Source of the DNA: Paenibacillus sp. USDA918EY
Lineage (GTDB): Bacteria > Bacillota > Bacilli > Paenibacillales > Paenibacillaceae
Direction of reading: 5' to 3'
DNA length: 64,000 bases
NCBI RefSeq assembly: GCF_009870825.1
Contig: NZ_WTWY01000003.1
Location: forward strand, 124,001 to 188,000
Shown here: piece by piece, positions 35,766 to 44,755 of the stretch
Numbering within the stretch: position 1 is the stretch's first letter
Layout: each line of letters starts with the position of its first letter
Position numbers and translations under genes: made by a program
The notes under the pieces: model-generated
Seen by the model: only the letters and a program-made list of their open reading frames with translations
Databases searched by the model: none
Told to the model about the DNA's origin: nothing

Positions 35766-36716
35766 CTATCCCTCTTGCAAGCGGGCAACGCCCTCTACCG
35801 TCGGCAAGCTGCCGGTGCCGCCAACGCCAAGCGTCGACAACGCGCCGCATGCATTGGCGTAGCGGAGCAGCGGTTTAGCCGTTTTTCCATGCAAATACCC
35901 ATAGATGATGCCGGCATTAAAGCAATCCCCCGCTCCCGTCGTATCGACAGGCGTGACGCGGTAAGGCTCAGCCAAAATAACCGTGCCGTCCGGTTCACGC
36001 AGCGAAGCCCCTTTGGACCCTTGCTTGACGGCAATGCGGCCTGCGGTCGGAGGGATTTTGGCAAACGCTTGGCCAAGGGACGCCGACTCGAAAATATGCA
36101 GAATCTCCTCCTCGCTCGGAATAAACAAATCGGTATGGGCCAATAACGCGCATATTCCTTCCCGGTCCCATACATTCCTTACGTCCCATCCCGTGTCGAA
36201 CGAAGTGCTGACGCCGCGGCTCTGTGCACGCTTGAAAACCTGCGGCCAATGCGGCCTCATTCCGTCCTGCAAATAATAGGAGCCGAAGTGAAGATGGTTT
36301 GCTTCCATCAGCAGCGTTTCCGGGACATGCTCCGGTCCGACGAGCGGAATGCTTCCCGGATAAGTCAGCAAACCGCGGTCGGACGGCGTGGAGAAGGACA
36401 TCGTCACGCCTGTCTGCACGCCGGGCAAGGAGATGATATGTTCCGTATCCACTCCCATCCGCTTTAATTCCGAAACGCAGAACGTCCCGAAATCGTCGTC
36501 GCCAACGACGCTGACGAACCTGACGTCCGCCCCGAGGCTGGCAAGAGCGCAGGCGGTGATGGCCGAGGAAGAACCGAGGACGACCCGAAAGCCGTCGACG
36601 ATTTTCTCCCGGTTCCATTCCGGTATAACGTCGCTGCCCGTAACGATGACATCCACGTTCAATTCACCGACGATGACGACAGTAGGGGCTGTCCCCCCAT
36701 TTCCCGCTCCGCTCAT
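35766..36716 (-). CDS. PfkB-family carbohydrate kinase
   Basis: The 316-residue kinase has the two PfkB signatures: an N-terminal Gly-rich strand with VVLGSSSAITACALASLGADVRF-like sequence and the C-terminal DTTGAGDCFNAG with the catalytic Asp. It phosphorylates a sugar or nucleoside. It is the last gene of the leftward sugar operon and overlaps the GH4 gene by four bases, so its substrate is probably the sugar released by that glycosidase or a derivative. The exact sugar cannot be read from the sequence. Confidence 0.9.
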   Translation of the reverse strand: MSGAGNGGTAPTVVIVGELNVDVIVTGSDVIPEWNREKIVDGFRVVLGSSSAITACALASLGADVRFVSVVGDDDFGTFCVSELKRMGVDTEHIISLPGVQTGVTMSFSTPSDRGLLTYPGSIPLVGPEHVPETLLMEANHLHFGSYYLQDGMRPHWPQVFKRAQSRGVSTSFDTGWDVRNVWDREGICALLAHTDLFIPSEEEILHIFESASLGQAFAKIPPTAGRIAVKQGSKGASLREPDGTVILAEPYRVTPVDTTGAGDCFNAGIIYGYLHGKTAKPLLRYANACGALSTLGVGGTGSLPTVEGVARLQEG

Positions 36717-38014
36717 CGCAAATCCGGGATGAAATCCCGCTCCGCTTCGTAGAGTTCCTCGAACATGTCGCTGATTTCTTTAAGGGAACATACGGCGGCG
36801 GACAATGGATCCACCATAAGCGCCTGCCGCGCCATGTCCTTGTCGTTTTCGAGCACGGCGCCGACGGCCAGTTCGAAAAATGCCATATTGGAGCGGCAGA
36901 GCGCGGCCAAATGCTCCGGCAGCTCGCCGAACCGGCAAGGGTTTACGCCGTTCCGGTCGATCATGCATGCCACCTCAACGACCCCGTTTTGCGGCAAATT
37001 ATGGATCAACCCCTCATTCGGCACGTTGCCGTAAATCACTTTCGGTTCGTTCTTCAGCATCGCTTCGATAATTATCGCGGCATATTCATTGCTGGACTCC
37101 AGGCTGATCGGGAGTTTTCCTTCAAGCTTCTGCAAGATCTCCTCGTCGTTTTCTTTGCGCCAGATCGGCCAGTTATTGGCATAGAAGCCGGTCGCTCCAT
37201 TATAGCCGGAACTGCAATGCTGGTCGATCAAATCCTGCCGTTTGCGGTAATACGGAATATATTCGGAGAAATGTCCGCTCGATTCCGAGACGAATGCTCC
37301 CAAGTATTTCATCGCGTCAAAACGCACGGGATCTTTTTTCAGCAAATCGGGGTCCTTGATTTTTTCGCGAAGCACCGGATATAAATCTTTGCCTTGATGC
37401 GTCAACTCCACGAACCAGGACATATGGTTGATGCCCCCGGCTCTCCACTGCAGCTCCTCGTAAGGAACGCCGGCGTATTTGGCAAGCTGGCTGGATGTGT
37501 TTTGGATCGAGTGGCACAAGCCGACGACAGGGATTTCGGTAATCCTGGACGTGAGCAGCGTCACGGCCGACATCGGATTCGTATAGTTCAAAATGATGCT
37601 GTCTGGGCACAAATCCTCGATATCCCGCACGATGTCCATCCAGCTCGGAAGCGTTCGCAGCGTTTTGAACAAACCGCCGGGGCCCAGCGTATCGCCGATA
37701 CATTGATTCACGCCGTATTTAAGCGGAATCTCGTATTCGTACCGAACGGTTTGCAGTCCGCCTACTTCGATCTGGTTGATGACAAATTGGGATCCGGAGA
37801 GCACCTCTCTGCGGTCGACGGAGGCGATGACGTTCCATCGTTTCCCGGTCATTTCGATGATTTTGAGGACGAGCTTCCGGGCGATTTCCAGCCGGTCGGC
37901 ATCGATGTCGACAAGCGCGATCGTACCGCCCTCCACGCCTTCAATGTTCAAAATATCCACGGCAATTTCTTGTGTAAAGGCGCTGCCTGCGCCGATAATC
38001 GTTATTTTTGTCAT
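36713..38014 (-). CDS. Family 4 glycoside hydrolase (alpha-galactosidase-like)
   Basis: The 433-residue enzyme has the GH4 hallmarks: an NAD-binding Rossmann start ITIIGAGSAF (residues 4-13), NYTNPM (143-148), CHSI (167-170) and GINHMSWF (194-201). GH4 enzymes use NAD and a divalent metal for a redox-assisted cleavage, and the Cys/His pair bind the metal. CHSI is close to the CHSV of MelA-type alpha-galactosidases rather than the CDMP of 6-phospho-alpha-glucosidases, so an unphosphorylated alpha-galactoside or uronide is likelier. Import by ABC permeases, not a PTS, agrees. ATG 38014 follows GGAGAGAG. Confidence 0.88.
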   Translation of the reverse strand: MTKITIIGAGSAFTQEIAVDILNIEGVEGGTIALVDIDADRLEIARKLVLKIIEMTGKRWNVIASVDRREVLSGSQFVINQIEVGGLQTVRYEYEIPLKYGVNQCIGDTLGPGGLFKTLRTLPSWMDIVRDIEDLCPDSIILNYTNPMSAVTLLTSRITEIPVVGLCHSIQNTSSQLAKYAGVPYEELQWRAGGINHMSWFVELTHQGKDLYPVLREKIKDPDLLKKDPVRFDAMKYLGAFVSESSGHFSEYIPYYRKRQDLIDQHCSSGYNGATGFYANNWPIWRKENDEEILQKLEGKLPISLESSNEYAAIIIEAMLKNEPKVIYGNVPNEGLIHNLPQNGVVEVACMIDRNGVNPCRFGELPEHLAALCRSNMAFFELAVGAVLENDKDMARQALMVDPLSAAVCSLKEISDMFEELYEAERDFIPDLR

Positions 38015-38032
38015 AAGTTCTCTCTCCATTTT

Positions 38033-38857
38033 TTATTTCATGCCGGTCATCGTCAAACCTTTGACGAACTGCTTTTGGAAAATCAGGAACACGACGATGA
38101 CGGGAATCGTAATTAAGACGGCCGCCGACATCACGACATTGTAATTGACGACATGGGTCCCGTTAAAATAGACCAGCGCGAGCGGAACCGTCATTTTTTC
38201 GGTATCGTTCAGCACGATCAGCGGCCACAGGTAGTTGTTCCACGCATTCATAAACGTGAAGATGCCAAGCGCGGACAACATCGGAAAAATAAGCGGCGCG
38301 ATGATGCGGACCATTAACTTCAGTTCGCCCGCCCCATCCATTCTCGCAGCCTCGAGCAAGTCGTTCGGAATCTCCTCGATAAACTGCTTCGCCAGAAACA
38401 CGCCGTAAGAGCTGACGAGATTCGGCAAAACGATCGCGGCCAGATTGTTGACGAGCCCAAGCTTGGCCGTAATTAAATACGTCGGAATCATGATGACTTG
38501 GAACGGAATCATCATCGTAGCCAGGATCAGGAGAAACCAAATCCGTTTGCCGCGAAACTGATGTTTGGCGAATACATATCCGGCAAGCGCGCTGGTGAAC
38601 AGCGTGGCGGCCGTGATGATGACCGAAGTGAAGGCGCTGTTCAAGAGCCAGACGCCGAAGGGAGCGTCCGCAAACACCGTACGGTAGCCGTCCAGGCTGG
38701 GATGCTTCGGCCAAAAGCCGCCTGAGCCCGAAATGATGTCCATGTTGCCTTTGAACGACGAAAGCACCATCCACAGATATGGGACCAGCATGATACATGC
38801 CGCTATCACAAGCACGGCCGTGACGACGGTATCGACCCACACATTTTTACGACGCAT
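38033..38857 (-). CDS. Carbohydrate ABC transporter permease (MalG type)
   Basis: This 274-residue permease has six helices and the EAA loop EAARMDGAGELKLMVRIIAPLI, typical of MalG-like proteins, with the usual short C-terminus (LIFQKQFVKGLTMTGMK). It pairs with the MalF-like protein encoded upstream. It lies 18 bases from the GH4 gene. Confidence 0.94.
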   Translation of the reverse strand: MRRKNVWVDTVVTAVLVIAACIMLVPYLWMVLSSFKGNMDIISGSGGFWPKHPSLDGYRTVFADAPFGVWLLNSAFTSVIITAATLFTSALAGYVFAKHQFRGKRIWFLLILATMMIPFQVIMIPTYLITAKLGLVNNLAAIVLPNLVSSYGVFLAKQFIEEIPNDLLEAARMDGAGELKLMVRIIAPLIFPMLSALGIFTFMNAWNNYLWPLIVLNDTEKMTVPLALVYFNGTHVVNYNVVMSAAVLITIPVIVVFLIFQKQFVKGLTMTGMK

Positions 38858-38874
38858 ATGTTTTCAGCCTCCTG

Positions 38875-39810
38875 TCAATATTCCCACTGCGTGCGGCCCA
38901 ATTTCAACTGCAGCACAGTGACGATCAATATAATCACGAGGAACAAGGTGGCCAAAGCAGACGCATAGCCCATATTCGAATTGGAAAAGGCTTGATCGTA
39001 AATTTGCAGCGCAAGTACCCTCGTTTCATTAAAGGGCTCGCCCTTGGTCATGATCTGGAACTGCGGAAACGCCTGAAAATACGAAATGACGGTGGTAATG
39101 GTGACGAACAGCGTCGATCTGCTCAACAACGGCAGCGTCACGTGGCGGAACAGATGCCAAGGATTCGCACCGTCGAGAATGGCGGCTTCATAGTACATTT
39201 CCGGGATCGAATCAAGACCCGCCATGAAAAGGACGATATTGTATCCGATATCCGCCCAAAGCGTCATCATAATGACCGACAGCAGCGCATAATGCGGATC
39301 GCTCAGCCATTGCACCGGGGCGATGTGAAGCTCTCCGAGGATCATGTTGAACAAACCGTTTTGATAGCTGAACATCGTGCTCCAGACGATCGCCGTCCCG
39401 GCAAGCGGAGCGATGGTCGGAAGGAAAAATACGGTGCGGAATAAATCCTTGAGCCAGCGTACCCGCACCCGCTGAATGGCCATCGCAATCAAAAGCGTAA
39501 TGACAAGATTGGAAATTACGGTAATAAAGACGAATTTGAACGTGATCCAAAGCGATTTCAGGACCACCCCGTCCGTAAGCATGCGCAAATAATTCGCTGC
39601 GCCGACATAACGGGCATGATCGCTCATCGGGTTGTATTGAAATAAGGACAAAATGAGACTCCACCCGATGGGAAGGAAAGCAAATACGCCGAACAACAGC
39701 AGCACAGGTGTTAAGAAAGCGAATACAAACCGCCGTTCGTTGCGGTAACGGACAGGCTTCTTCGGCAATCCCGCCCGCTTGTCATCGCTTATTACGGTCG
39801 CTTCATTCAT
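38875..39810 (-). CDS. Carbohydrate ABC transporter permease (MalF type)
   Basis: The 311-residue permease begins with a basic cytoplasmic tail (KRAGLPKKPVRYRNERR), has six helices and the EAA loop EAAILDGANPWHLFRHVTLPLL. With the MalG-type partner it forms the sugar channel. No ATPase gene is in the cluster, so the pair probably uses a shared MsmX-type ATPase encoded elsewhere, as is common in Firmicutes. Confidence 0.94.
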   Translation of the reverse strand: MNEATVISDDKRAGLPKKPVRYRNERRFVFAFLTPVLLLFGVFAFLPIGWSLILSLFQYNPMSDHARYVGAANYLRMLTDGVVLKSLWITFKFVFITVISNLVITLLIAMAIQRVRVRWLKDLFRTVFFLPTIAPLAGTAIVWSTMFSYQNGLFNMILGELHIAPVQWLSDPHYALLSVIMMTLWADIGYNIVLFMAGLDSIPEMYYEAAILDGANPWHLFRHVTLPLLSRSTLFVTITTVISYFQAFPQFQIMTKGEPFNETRVLALQIYDQAFSNSNMGYASALATLFLVIILIVTVLQLKLGRTQWEY

Positions 39811-39826
39811 TATCCAGACACTCCGA

Positions 39827-41110
39827 TCATTTATGGTTGTCCTGACTATCGTTTATCGCTCTCTCCATCGTTTTGAGGCCGTCTTCCACGCTCTCTTTCC
39901 CCATCACGATCAACTGGAAATGGTCGTTCACCTGCTTGAAGAAATAATCGCGATCCGCGATCGGACCGATCCATTGACCGTACTGAAGGATGGCGAGCGA
40001 AGTTTTCATATACGGGTTTTCCTTGACGAATTCCGGGTCGACAGCCACTTCCTTCTTGGCCGGAACCGTGAAGGTGCCGAGATTCCATGCTTTAAGACGA
40101 TCCTTCTGCGCCATGAATTGAATGAAATCGAGCGCTTCCGCTTTCACCTTGCTTTTCTGGGCGACAACCGTCCCCCAGCCGGATTCCGCCGCAAAAAACG
40201 GTTTTTCCGAGGTAAACGACGGTACGGGCACATAGTCGAAATCCTTCACCTGGTAGTTGTCGAGCCCCGCCGCAATCGTCCACGGTCCGCGGTAAGTCAT
40301 GGCGGAATTGCCCTGAAAAAAATAATCCGAGGTATCCAGCTGGCCGCCAAAGGTCGTTAAATCCGCCACTTTGTCGTCGGCGACGAGCGCTTTAAGCGCC
40401 GTCATCGCCTTGACGGCTTCCGGGGTTTGAAAATCGACATGATCGTTTTCGCCCCAAAAATGGCCTTTTTGCTGCAAAATGAGCGAAAGAAACGTAAAGG
40501 TGATGTTATCGGTGGATACGAAATCGAAGCCTTTCACTTTCATGCCTTTGCCGTCTCGCACAGTCAGCTTCTTCGCGTCGTCAACGAGCTCGTCCCATGT
40601 GGAGGGCAGGCTTTCGATTCCCTTCTCCTTCAGCATCTGCGGGTGAATGAGCATCCCGCCGTTTTCGATGTTGTACTCCATCGGCAAGCCGTACAGTTTG
40701 CCGTCCAGCATGTAGCCTCCGACCGGAGCCGGATAGTACTCCTTGCTGAGCGCTTCCCCGTTCGGAAGCTCGGCAAGCGCCCCGTTCCGCGAATATTCCG
40801 GCACCCATGTGCCGAACATTTCCGCAATGTCGGGCGGGGTCCTCGCCGAGAAGGAGGCTTTTAATTTCTGGTTGTAAATTTCATAAGGAAAAGTTTGAAA
40901 TTTGATTTCGACGTTGGGGTGCTCGTTTTGGTAGGCTTCGATCTGCTTATGATAAGCTTCGACAAAAGCGTCTTCCTGATGGGCCCAGAATACCAGCTTT
41001 ACTTTGCCGTCGTCGGTGTTTGAATCCGGATTGCCTCCCAATGAACACCCTGAAATTGCAAACGTTATGCAAAAAGATAGACAAATTGCCGCAACCCTTG
41101 CAAAACGCAT
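39827..41110 (-). CDS. Sugar ABC transporter substrate-binding lipoprotein
   Basis: The 427-residue lipoprotein has a signal with FAISGCSLGG (lipid-attached Cys near residue 22) and the family 1 extracellular binding fold: LVFWAHQEDAFVEAYHKQIEAY, NVEIKFQTFPYE, a middle FFQGNSAMTYRGPW motif and C-terminal helices. It is the first gene of the leftward sugar operon and is preceded by AAGGAGGAGG. The three palindromes at 41220-41321 lie between it and the divergent LacI gene. Confidence 0.93.
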   Translation of the reverse strand: MRFARVAAICLSFCITFAISGCSLGGNPDSNTDDGKVKLVFWAHQEDAFVEAYHKQIEAYQNEHPNVEIKFQTFPYEIYNQKLKASFSARTPPDIAEMFGTWVPEYSRNGALAELPNGEALSKEYYPAPVGGYMLDGKLYGLPMEYNIENGGMLIHPQMLKEKGIESLPSTWDELVDDAKKLTVRDGKGMKVKGFDFVSTDNITFTFLSLILQQKGHFWGENDHVDFQTPEAVKAMTALKALVADDKVADLTTFGGQLDTSDYFFQGNSAMTYRGPWTIAAGLDNYQVKDFDYVPVPSFTSEKPFFAAESGWGTVVAQKSKVKAEALDFIQFMAQKDRLKAWNLGTFTVPAKKEVAVDPEFVKENPYMKTSLAILQYGQWIGPIADRDYFFKQVNDHFQLIVMGKESVEDGLKTMERAINDSQDNHK

Positions 41111-41219
41111 GATCCCTCCTCCTTTCGTCCCCTATTTCAACTCCAATCCTAATCCTTTCCTGTCCACATGAAAAAATATAGCGCATTCATTGGAACACGT
41201 CAATTGTTAAATTTCAATT

Positions 41220-41230
41220 TTTGCCGCAAA
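41220..41230. promoter_or_regulatory. LacI-type operator, copy 1
   Basis: TTTGCCGCAAA is a perfect odd palindrome centred on 41225, matching the core of copy 3. Confidence 0.6.
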
Positions 41231-41250
41231 TTTTTGCTTATTTTTCTTCT

Positions 41251-41264
41251 GTTTTGCGCAAAAC
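41251..41264. promoter_or_regulatory. LacI-type operator, copy 2
   Basis: GTTTTGCGCAAAAC is a perfect 14-base palindrome with the same TTTTGC/GCAAAA arms and no central base; its even symmetry with CG at the centre is typical of LacI-family sites. Confidence 0.65.
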
Positions 41265-41308
41265 GCAGTTGACCTTGCTTCTCTTTTTACTTAACATAGG
41301 ATGTGGGG

Positions 41309-41321
41309 TTTTGCCGCAAAA
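41309..41321. promoter_or_regulatory. LacI-type operator, copy 3
   Basis: TTTTGCCGCAAAA is a perfect 13-base odd palindrome, about 50 bases upstream of the lacI-type start codon, positioned for autoregulation. Confidence 0.6.
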
Positions 41322-41370
41322 ATCAGGAAATAAACATGACTGACATCGTGAAAAAGGCAGGTTATCCAAT

Positions 41371-42420
41371 ATGCCCACATTAAAAGATATAGCCGAACGC
41401 GTCGGTGTTTCCATCTCCACCGTATCCCGCGTATTGGCCAATGAGTCCAACCGTTCGGTCAACAGCCAAACGAAGCAAAAAATTTGGGATGCCGCCCGGG
41501 ATCTTGGTTATCCCGTCAAGCCGGCGGCGCAGGAACCGTCTCCGGCCGTCAAAGGGATCGGCTGCATCGTATCGACGATGCAGGATCGCCGCTACCATCC
41601 GTACTTTTCGGTTATTTTCGACGGCATCGAAAAGGAATTGACGAGAAACGGCTATAAGCTTGCGTTCACCCATACGCAGGAAGATTTGAAGCGGCCGGAA
41701 ATTTTGAGGGAAATTACGGAGGATCCGCAAATCGAAGGAATCATTCTGATTGAAGGCATTGACAAAAAGCTGTATGACTACGTAAAAAAGCATGTCAAGC
41801 AAATCGTCGGGATCGACGTATCCGACCCGAGCATCCCGACGATTTCGTACGACCGGGTCGAGGCCGCACGTCTGGCCGTTGCGCATCTGATCGACCAAGG
41901 CCATCGCGATATCGTTTTTATCGGCGGAACCGGCCTCTCCGGCGATTATGAACGGGAAAAGCGGTACCGGGGCTACAAGATCGCGCTGGAGCAAGCCGGC
42001 CTTGCCGTCCATCCGCAGCATGTGCTTAACGCCGAGTGGGAGCCGGACAACGCCTACCGGCTGATGCTGAAATTTTTGGACCAGCCTCCGGGACGGCTTC
42101 CGACCGCCGTTTTTGCGGCCAGCGACATTATGGCCATGGCGGCGATGCGAGCCATTTCGGAAAAAGGCTACCGAATCCCGCAGGACTTCGCGATTATAGG
42201 CTTTGACGACAACGAGCCGTCCCGTTACACGGTGCCGCCGCTGTCGACCATCCACATCCCGACCTTCGAGATCGGGGTTGTTGCGGCAAAAACGATGCTG
42301 CAGTGCATCCATTCCCCCTATCCGCTGCCCGTCAAAATTTTGCTGCCGTTTGAGCCGATGTTCAGGCAATCCAGCGACTGGCGCGTACCGGGGCAGCCGG
42401 GGCAGCCTGGGCAGCCGTAA
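41371..42420 (+). CDS. LacI-family transcriptional regulator
   Basis: The 349-residue repressor has a LacI helix-turn-helix at residues 3-22 (LKDIAERVGVSISTVSRVLA) and a periplasmic-binding-like effector domain ending with LPFEPMFRQSSDWR. It is divergent from the sugar operon and most likely represses it by binding the three related palindromes. The C-terminus carries three GQP units from a 9-base tandem repeat, which is unusual and probably a flexible tail. Confidence 0.92.
   Translation: MPTLKDIAERVGVSISTVSRVLANESNRSVNSQTKQKIWDAARDLGYPVKPAAQEPSPAVKGIGCIVSTMQDRRYHPYFSVIFDGIEKELTRNGYKLAFTHTQEDLKRPEILREITEDPQIEGIILIEGIDKKLYDYVKKHVKQIVGIDVSDPSIPTISYDRVEAARLAVAHLIDQGHRDIVFIGGTGLSGDYEREKRYRGYKIALEQAGLAVHPQHVLNAEWEPDNAYRLMLKFLDQPPGRLPTAVFAASDIMAMAAMRAISEKGYRIPQDFAIIGFDDNEPSRYTVPPLSTIHIPTFEIGVVAAKTMLQCIHSPYPLPVKILLPFEPMFRQSSDWRVPGQPGQPGQP
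42391..42417 (+). repeat. Three 9-bp tandem repeats in the lacI 3' end
   Basis: GGGCAGCCG, GGGCAGCCT and GGGCAGCCG follow each other directly and encode GQP three times just before the stop codon. Such repeats change copy number by slippage. Confidence 0.8.
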
Positions 42421-42493
42421 GCATTAGCAAAGTCCTTTTCATCTCTTGGAAGAAAGCTTAATGGGTTAGAAGCCATAATAGCTACAAAGACAG

Positions 42494-42529
42494 AAAGACC
42501 ACCATTCAAACGATGAAATGATGGTCTTT
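42494..42529. terminator. Terminator between lacI and the stalk-domain gene
   Basis: AAAGACCACCATT (from 42494) pairs with ATGATGGTCTTT (to 42529) with one mismatch, and a T/C-rich tail follows on the plus strand. Both flanking genes converge here. Confidence 0.6.
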
Positions 42530-42624
42530 CTCTTCATGTTAAAATAAGCAGCCGCGCACCGATAGCCCCGCCGGCGTTCCACATGGGTCCGGCTTTGGGA
42601 ATGGCTCAATAAGACGATGTTTTA

Positions 42625-43500
42625 TCAAATCGGATCTTTTGCAAACCCTGCCGTCACTACCCTACCGTTGGTGCTAACATTGTCGACTTTCCATACTCCC
42701 TTCGTATACACAAGGGCGATCGTCCGGTCCTCGATATACTGATCTTCGCCCGTTAAGCCGTTTGCCAAAACGACAGACTGGGAAAGGACAGCTTTCGTCG
42801 GACTGATATATTCCGGCAAAGTGATAGGTGTTGCATAAGTGTTTGCTGTGCCCAATCCCTTTTTTTGAATCATGGATTGGATCAGTTTTTCCGTGAAGTA
42901 AGGTTTAAAGTGTGTTTTCGCGTTTCTGCTCGCCGTTAGCGTCGCTGCTTCGTTTAATTTATCAGACAATGCCTTCAAACGCGCTTCCGGGATTTTTTGC
43001 TGTTCGGGGATGTTTACGGCCGGTTGTTCCATATGAATAAAAAGCTGCTTTCCATTCAGTGTCACTGTCGCTTGTTTCGAGTCATTGTTCCAGGTAACAT
43101 TCGCCCCAAGCGACTGGCCGACAAATGCTAACGGTACATAAGTTGTCCCTTTTATAATTTGCATAGCCGTACCTAACTCGATATATTTTCGAGGCGGAGC
43201 GGCTGGATCATCGGCGGGTGGCGGCGTTTCAACAATGGCAATGTCGAAATTGGCACCCAGCCGAATGATCGTATTGCCATTCACAACTTTAAGCTCCTTG
43301 GCTTGCTGAAACCATTCCACTTCGGCCCCCAGGTTTTCAGAGACCACGCGTAGCGGAACGAGCACGCGGCCGTTATGAATCTGACCGTTAAAAACGGTCA
43401 CATCCTTTATTACATTTTTCGCGGCAAAGCTCGTCACGGATGTCATAGGCATTGCCAATAACGCCGAGGCAAGTAAGCATGCAGTCCACTTTTTAAGCAT
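42625..43500 (-). CDS. Exported stalk-domain protein (copper amine oxidase N-terminal-like)
   Basis: The 291-residue protein has a signal peptide ending near TSFA and a copper-amine-oxidase N1-type stalk domain of paired repeats (VLVPLRVVSENLGAEVEWFQQAKELKV and TYVPLAFVGQSLGANVTWNNDSKQATV). This domain is widespread in Paenibacillus wall proteins and has no oxidase activity. A C-terminal region of about 140 residues, beginning LKALSDKLNEAATL, is a NTF2/SnoaL-like looking segment I do not place. AGGAGG precedes tandem ATGs at 43503 and 43500; the second has the better spacing. Confidence 0.8.
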   Translation of the reverse strand: MLKKWTACLLASALLAMPMTSVTSFAAKNVIKDVTVFNGQIHNGRVLVPLRVVSENLGAEVEWFQQAKELKVVNGNTIIRLGANFDIAIVETPPPADDPAAPPRKYIELGTAMQIIKGTTYVPLAFVGQSLGANVTWNNDSKQATVTLNGKQLFIHMEQPAVNIPEQQKIPEARLKALSDKLNEAATLTASRNAKTHFKPYFTEKLIQSMIQKKGLGTANTYATPITLPEYISPTKAVLSQSVVLANGLTGEDQYIEDRTIALVYTKGVWKVDNVSTNGRVVTAGFAKDPI

Positions 43501-43735
43501 CATGAACCTCCTAATCTTCATGTCATCAAAACTATAAACACTATATTTTCTATTTGGTTACATTCATGGGCAAAAGAATAACAATACAAAGAAGCGTGGT
43601 CTCGTCATAACGATTTTAGGCTTTTTTCAGATCACAAAGAAGAGAACAACCAAGAAAAGGGGGCCGGAGAAAGTCCACCTTCGTTATCGTCTGTAATTTT
43701 TAGAAATTTTGATCCCATAAGGATGGTGACGGTTT

Positions 43736-44302
43736 TTGATTAAGTTGCCTGTTCTAGTTCTTATCACCATTATTTTATTAGCAGGTTGCACGAATAAAGA
43801 CAATGGAAATTTCCAATCCCAACCAACACAAGCCGCAAATCAACCAACAAAAACGCCAACTCAAAGCCCGAATCCACCCCCTTCATCCACGGATTCAAAC
43901 TCTATCGTGTATACGAATAAACAATACGGTTTTCAGTTTTCTTTACCCGAAAGCTGGAAAGGTTATTCCATTGTAGAGAGTCATTGGGAAGGCAACGTAA
44001 TGAACAAAAACATAAGTGAAAAGTCTATGGAAACGGGGACAATCCTTTCGATTCGAGATCCTCGATGGACCGCAAAAACGCCAAGGCAGGATATACCCAT
44101 TATGGTATTTACAATCCGTCAGTGGGACTCTCTTCTACGGGAAGAATTTTTTATTGGTGCAGCAGCTCTCAAACCGAGCGAATTGGGTCATAACGATAAA
44201 TATGTTTTTGCAATTCCTGCACGCTACAATTTCGCCTACCCGCCTGGATACGAGGAAGTGGATAAGGTTTTACAAAGCGGACCGCTTAGTGCTTTAAATT
44301 AA
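43736..44302 (+). CDS. Lipoprotein of unknown function, AT-rich
   Basis: This 188-residue lipoprotein has a short signal with ILLAGCTNKD, a Pro/Thr/Gln-rich linker (QPTKTPTQSPNPPPSSTDS) and a domain beginning YTNKQYGFQFSLPESWKGY, similar to PsbP-like and DUF1795-type surface domains. Function is unknown. It starts with TTG at 43736 behind AAGGATGGTGA. Base composition is distinctly more AT-rich than the surrounding genes, which may mark acquired DNA. Confidence 0.75.
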   Translation: MIKLPVLVLITIILLAGCTNKDNGNFQSQPTQAANQPTKTPTQSPNPPPSSTDSNSIVYTNKQYGFQFSLPESWKGYSIVESHWEGNVMNKNISEKSMETGTILSIRDPRWTAKTPRQDIPIMVFTIRQWDSLLREEFFIGAAALKPSELGHNDKYVFAIPARYNFAYPPGYEEVDKVLQSGPLSALN

Positions 44303-44416
44303 CCGTTTTCTTCGGTCTCTAGAACAGCCTCTCGGGACTTTTCTTATTCTGATTAAAAACCCTTATTAAGAATTTATTTGAGCTTGTGCTTTAATAAGGT
44401 TGTCGTTGATATAAAG

Positions 44417-44450
44417 AAACAGATCCGTAAATGAATTTACGGATCTGTTT
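44417..44450. terminator. Perfect hairpin beside the tRNA gene
   Basis: AAACAGATCCGTAAA (44417-44431) pairs without mismatch with TTTACGGATCTGTTT (44436-44450). It lies ten bases past the tRNA 3' end and also follows the lipoprotein gene, so it can stop transcription from both sides. Confidence 0.7.
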
Positions 44451-44458
44451 CTAATCGA

Positions 44459-44543
<85 letters not shown>

Positions 44544-44603
44544 ATATGTATTTATCGCTTGGCTGTTTTCATCGTTTCCGACTCTTTCGCGGCGACAAGA
44601 TAG

Positions 44604-44632
44604 ATCATACCATGGATCAAAATTATAGTCAA
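44604..44632 (-). promoter_or_regulatory. Promoter of tRNA-Leu
   Basis: On the minus strand TTGACT is followed after 17 bases by TATGAT, about 60 bases upstream of the tRNA. It is among the best SigA-type promoters visible here. Confidence 0.7.
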
Positions 44633-44755
44633 CACCTTTTTATATTTATTTGGAAGAGGGAAACGGAAGCAACTGCCAGCGCAAAAAGTATTGATAAAAA
44701 TGAAGCAAACGGGATAAAATAAGAACATCAGTTCGCATAAAGGCGGTGATCCAAA

